5,821 nt of DNA, taken from Anaerolineae bacterium (GTDB taxonomy: Bacteria > Chloroflexota > Anaerolineae > JADYZS01). Under the pieces are notes generated by a model. That model had not been told where the DNA came from. It ran no database searches and was given only the letters and a program-made list of their open reading frames with translations. The DNA is taken from the NCBI GenBank assembly GCA_020853075.1, contig JADYZS010000274.1, forward strand, positions 1 to 5,821, written 5' to 3'. This document shows, in pieces, positions 4,095-5,821 of the stretch. The position numbers and the translations under genes are program-made. The number at the start of each line of letters is the position of its first letter. Within the stretch, counting starts at the first letter, position 1.

Positions 4095-5821
4095 TCATGG
4101 ACGGCAATACCGCCAGACACCATCTCGCGTGCCCGCCAGGAGAAGGAGAGGACATTCATCGGTAGTCTCGGCCACCAGGCTGAGTACCTGCTTGCTCTCC
4201 AGGGTGTTCAAGCCCGCGTTTAGCGGCTCCCACTGGCGGTCAGGAGCGAGCCGGCGGTATATCCCACTCCCATACACGGCCACGAAAAGCACCTTCTGAT
4301 CCCGCGGCCCCAACACGATGGCATAGACCGTCCGGCCATCTATCTCGGGCGCACGTATGGAAGACCAAGACGCCCCGCCGTCGGTACTCTGATAGAGGCT
4401 GGCTTGGCCGTCACGCCCCCCGGTTCCGGCATAGACGGTGTTGGGCTTACCCCGATCCACCGCGAGCGCCCACACCTTCGCCCCCCTCAGGCTGTCGCTA
4501 CCACGGTACTCCCAACCACTCCCCCTGTTCGTCGTGCGGTAGATGCCTCCCGTCGCTGTACCGGCATAAATGGAAATAGGTTGCCCCTGGGTAATAGGAG
4601 TGGATGAAGCGAGGGAAAGAACGTTGAGATCGCCCCCGGACAATCCCGAACTATGTAGCTCCCATCCCCCAGAGACCGGCTTGCGATAAACCCCGGCGTC
4701 GTACGTCCCGGCATAGAGCCAGTCCCTTGCGCCGGCCACCGCATTGAGCCACAGGTGCCCGTCCAGGGTGCCATCTTGCGCCCAGGTAACGCCGCGGTTC
4801 GTGGTTGAATAGATGCCGGTGCCCCACGTGGCTGCGTAGAGAACGTCTGGTTGAATCGGGTCAGGCAAAGCCAGGGCCGTAATGTAGGACCTCAGAGTTT
4901 GCGTTACAGGATGCCAATTCTTCCCACCGTCATCACTCCGAAAAGGCCCTGCGGTCGTACCGGCATAGGCAACCTTCCCATCTTCTGTCAAAGCGAGAGC
5001 ATAGACGTCCTCACCGGAGAACCCGGCACCCCGCTGCCAATACGGCGTCGGCGTAGAGGTGGGTGTTGCCGTAGGGGTGGGGGTACGCGTGGGAGTCCAG
5101 GTGCGAGACACGCCGGGCGTAGGAGTAGGCGTTCGTGTGCGGGTTGGGGTGAGCGAGGGGGTGGCGGTGCGCGTGGGTGTTCGCGTCGGTGTCTGCCCCT
5201 GCACAATCAAGGGCAGGTGAAACGTAGAAGGTGGCATATATTCTATGCTCAGAAAAGCGGCAACGGCAGGGAGGGTGTGCGTGTAAGCCGCGGCACGGAT
5301 CACTCCCTGGTTAGGGAGCGCAGGGGACACCAGGATCACGATTGGATCGTCTCGCTCCCAGTCCTCCCGGTTCACCAACTCCTGGATGACGGGGCGCAGA
5401 GATGGGGAACTGAACCAACCCGTCCCAGCCGCCACGTGCCACGTTACGAAGGCGGTCGTCGTCAAGCGGGCATTAGCGAAGACGTTCGCATCACCGAAAT
5501 CGGTGGTCGGTGTGAGCGCGGCGCGCACCACCAAGTCCACCGGCCCGGCCTCTCCGCCATCGCGATAGAGGTGCAAGGCGGCATGGTGAATCATCGCCCG
5601 GCCCGGCACCCCGGTAGTCACGAACCGAAAACCGGCGACGAGCGGCTTTCCCCCTTGTGTCCCCAGGAGAACGTGGGGCGCGAGAGCGTGGTTCTTCTGG
5701 CCGTCGGTGTACGTATCGTCCAGCGGGTCGCCGACCTGAACGGTAACCACCTTCGTCTCGTGGCCCGGTGGGACGTCAGGCGCGGCTCCCTGGCCGTGGG
5801 TGAACGCTGCTACCGCTCCCC
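4095..5821 (-). CDS. Secreted protein: jelly-roll-like N-terminal domain, Thr-Pro linker, BNR/Asp-box propeller (5' truncated)
   Basis: The frame stays open to the right edge, so 574 residues are visible and the true start is outside. The GTG at 5750 is not a convincing start: 23 in-frame residues precede it, and the first of them, GAVAAFTHG, look like the tail of a signal peptide. The first domain (about 5160-5750 region, ending near 5225) has the pattern of DNRLRE/CBM96-type beta sandwiches: GFRFVTTGVPGRAMIHHAALHLY, then VTWHV..GW, SPSLRPVIQELVNREDW and a final LSIEYMP strand. HLPLIVQ and a 50-residue Thr-Pro linker follow. The C-terminal part (4098-5042) is a BNR/Asp-box propeller with boxes RSDDGGKNW, STTNRGVTW, RTTNRGSGW and QSTDGGASW among seven YAGT-like blades. 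Asp-box propellers occur in sialidases, sortilins and YCF48-like proteins; no sialidase active-site set is visible, so a binding or scaffold role is likelier. The only two Cys seen are in the last 19 residues. First visible gene of the cluster. Confidence 0.88.
   Translation of the reverse strand, partial: GAVAAFTHGQGAAPDVPPGHETKVVTVQVGDPLDDTYTDGQKNHALAPHVLLGTQGGKPLVAGFRFVTTGVPGRAMIHHAALHLYRDGGEAGPVDLVVRAALTPTTDFGDANVFANARLTTTAFVTWHVAAGTGWFSSPSLRPVIQELVNREDWERDDPIVILVSPALPNQGVIRAAAYTHTLPAVAAFLSIEYMPPSTFHLPLIVQGQTPTRTPTRTATPSLTPTRTRTPTPTPGVSRTWTPTRTPTPTATPTSTPTPYWQRGAGFSGEDVYALALTEDGKVAYAGTTAGPFRSDDGGKNWHPVTQTLRSYITALALPDPIQPDVLYAATWGTGIYSTTNRGVTWAQDGTLDGHLWLNAVAGARDWLYAGTYDAGVYRKPVSGGWELHSSGLSGGDLNVLSLASSTPITQGQPISIYAGTATGGIYRTTNRGSGWEYRGSDSLRGAKVWALAVDRGKPNTVYAGTGGRDGQASLYQSTDGGASWSSIRAPEIDGRTVYAIVLGPRDQKVLFVAVYGSGIYRRLAPDRQWEPLNAGLNTLESKQVLSLVAETTDECPLLLLAGTRDGVWRYCRP
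4098..5042 (-). repeat. BNR/Asp-box propeller, seven blades counted
   Basis: Blade cores in order: AYAGTTAGPFRSDDGG, LYAATWGTGIYSTTNRG, LYAGTYDAGVYRKPVSGG, IYAGTATGGIYRTTNRG, VYAGTGGRDGQASLYQSTDG, LFVAVYGSGIYRRLAPD and LLLAGTRDGVWRY. Blades 3 and 6 have lost the Asp-box consensus but keep the closing W. The seventh lacks its outer strand and W, which the N-terminal stretch YWQRGAGFSG could supply, the usual way propellers close. Confidence 0.75.
5043..5192 (-). repeat. 50-residue Thr-Pro linker between jelly-roll and propeller
   Basis: Starts TPTRTPTRTATPSLTPTRTR and ends TATPTSTPTP. Arg residues recur, unlike the phosphatase linker. Codons are mixed, giving a degenerate rather than exact DNA repeat. 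Such linkers are often O-glycosylated spacers in secreted bacterial proteins; that is inference here. Confidence 0.85.

Noticed and set aside
4031..4159. Longer start at 4159 (or ATG at 4051) for the 741-residue gene
   Set aside because: 4159 would overlap the upstream gene by 65 bases and put 43 residues ahead of an obvious signal peptide. 4051 has only a weak ribosome site but cannot be fully excluded.
5043..5192. CRISPR-like or exact tandem repeat in the Thr-Pro linker DNA
   Set aside because: Units are degenerate hexamers explained by Thr-Pro codons in frame; no constant repeat with unique spacers.
5199..5219. HLPLIVQ as a sortase LPXTG signal
   Set aside because: No Thr-Gly at the right positions, no following membrane span and basic tail, and it is in mid-protein.

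Overview
The window is GC-rich (about 60% by eye) and reads as chromosomal DNA of a Chloroflexota-like bacterium (Anaerolineae, Caldilineae or a thermophilic relative). That placement is an inference from protein style. All three long proteins carry long Thr-Pro linkers. Two of them have a short hydrophobic 'LPLI' or 'VPML' motif just before such a linker. Their domain set (PPC, SdrD-like and BNR propeller domains, and a phosphatase with an outside domain) is common in that phylum. No rRNA, tRNA, CRISPR array or mobile element was seen.

Layout: positions 2-175 (+) are the last 57 codons of ychF, the conserved ribosome-associated P-loop ATPase. A 135-base convergent gap follows, with a hairpin suited to ending ychF transcription. 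The rest is a minus-strand cluster read from right to left. It starts with a 5'-truncated secreted protein (4095-5821): a jelly-roll-like N-terminal domain, a 50-residue Thr-Pro linker and a BNR/Asp-box propeller that I count as seven blades. Next, after 64 bases, is a secreted 741-residue protein (1805-4030): signal peptide, seven repeats of a different propeller type, a Thr-Pro linker, an SdrD/Cna-B-like domain, a second linker and a PPC domain. Last, after 66 bases, is a membrane-anchored PP2C-family Ser/Thr phosphatase (311-1738) whose C-terminal third lies outside the cell behind another Thr/Pro-rich linker.

How they may work together: the first two look like cell-surface or secreted binding scaffolds. 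The third links an extracytoplasmic domain to a cytoplasmic phosphatase. Same strand and short gaps make co-transcription plausible, but no promoter is visible inside the window, and the true start of the first gene lies beyond the right edge. The least described items are the 'LPLI/VPML' motif next to the linkers, the seven-repeat domain of the 741-residue protein, and the outside domain of the phosphatase. Three obvious start sites would mislead: the phosphatase and the 741-residue protein probably start inside their longest ORFs, and the right-hand gene has no real start in the window.
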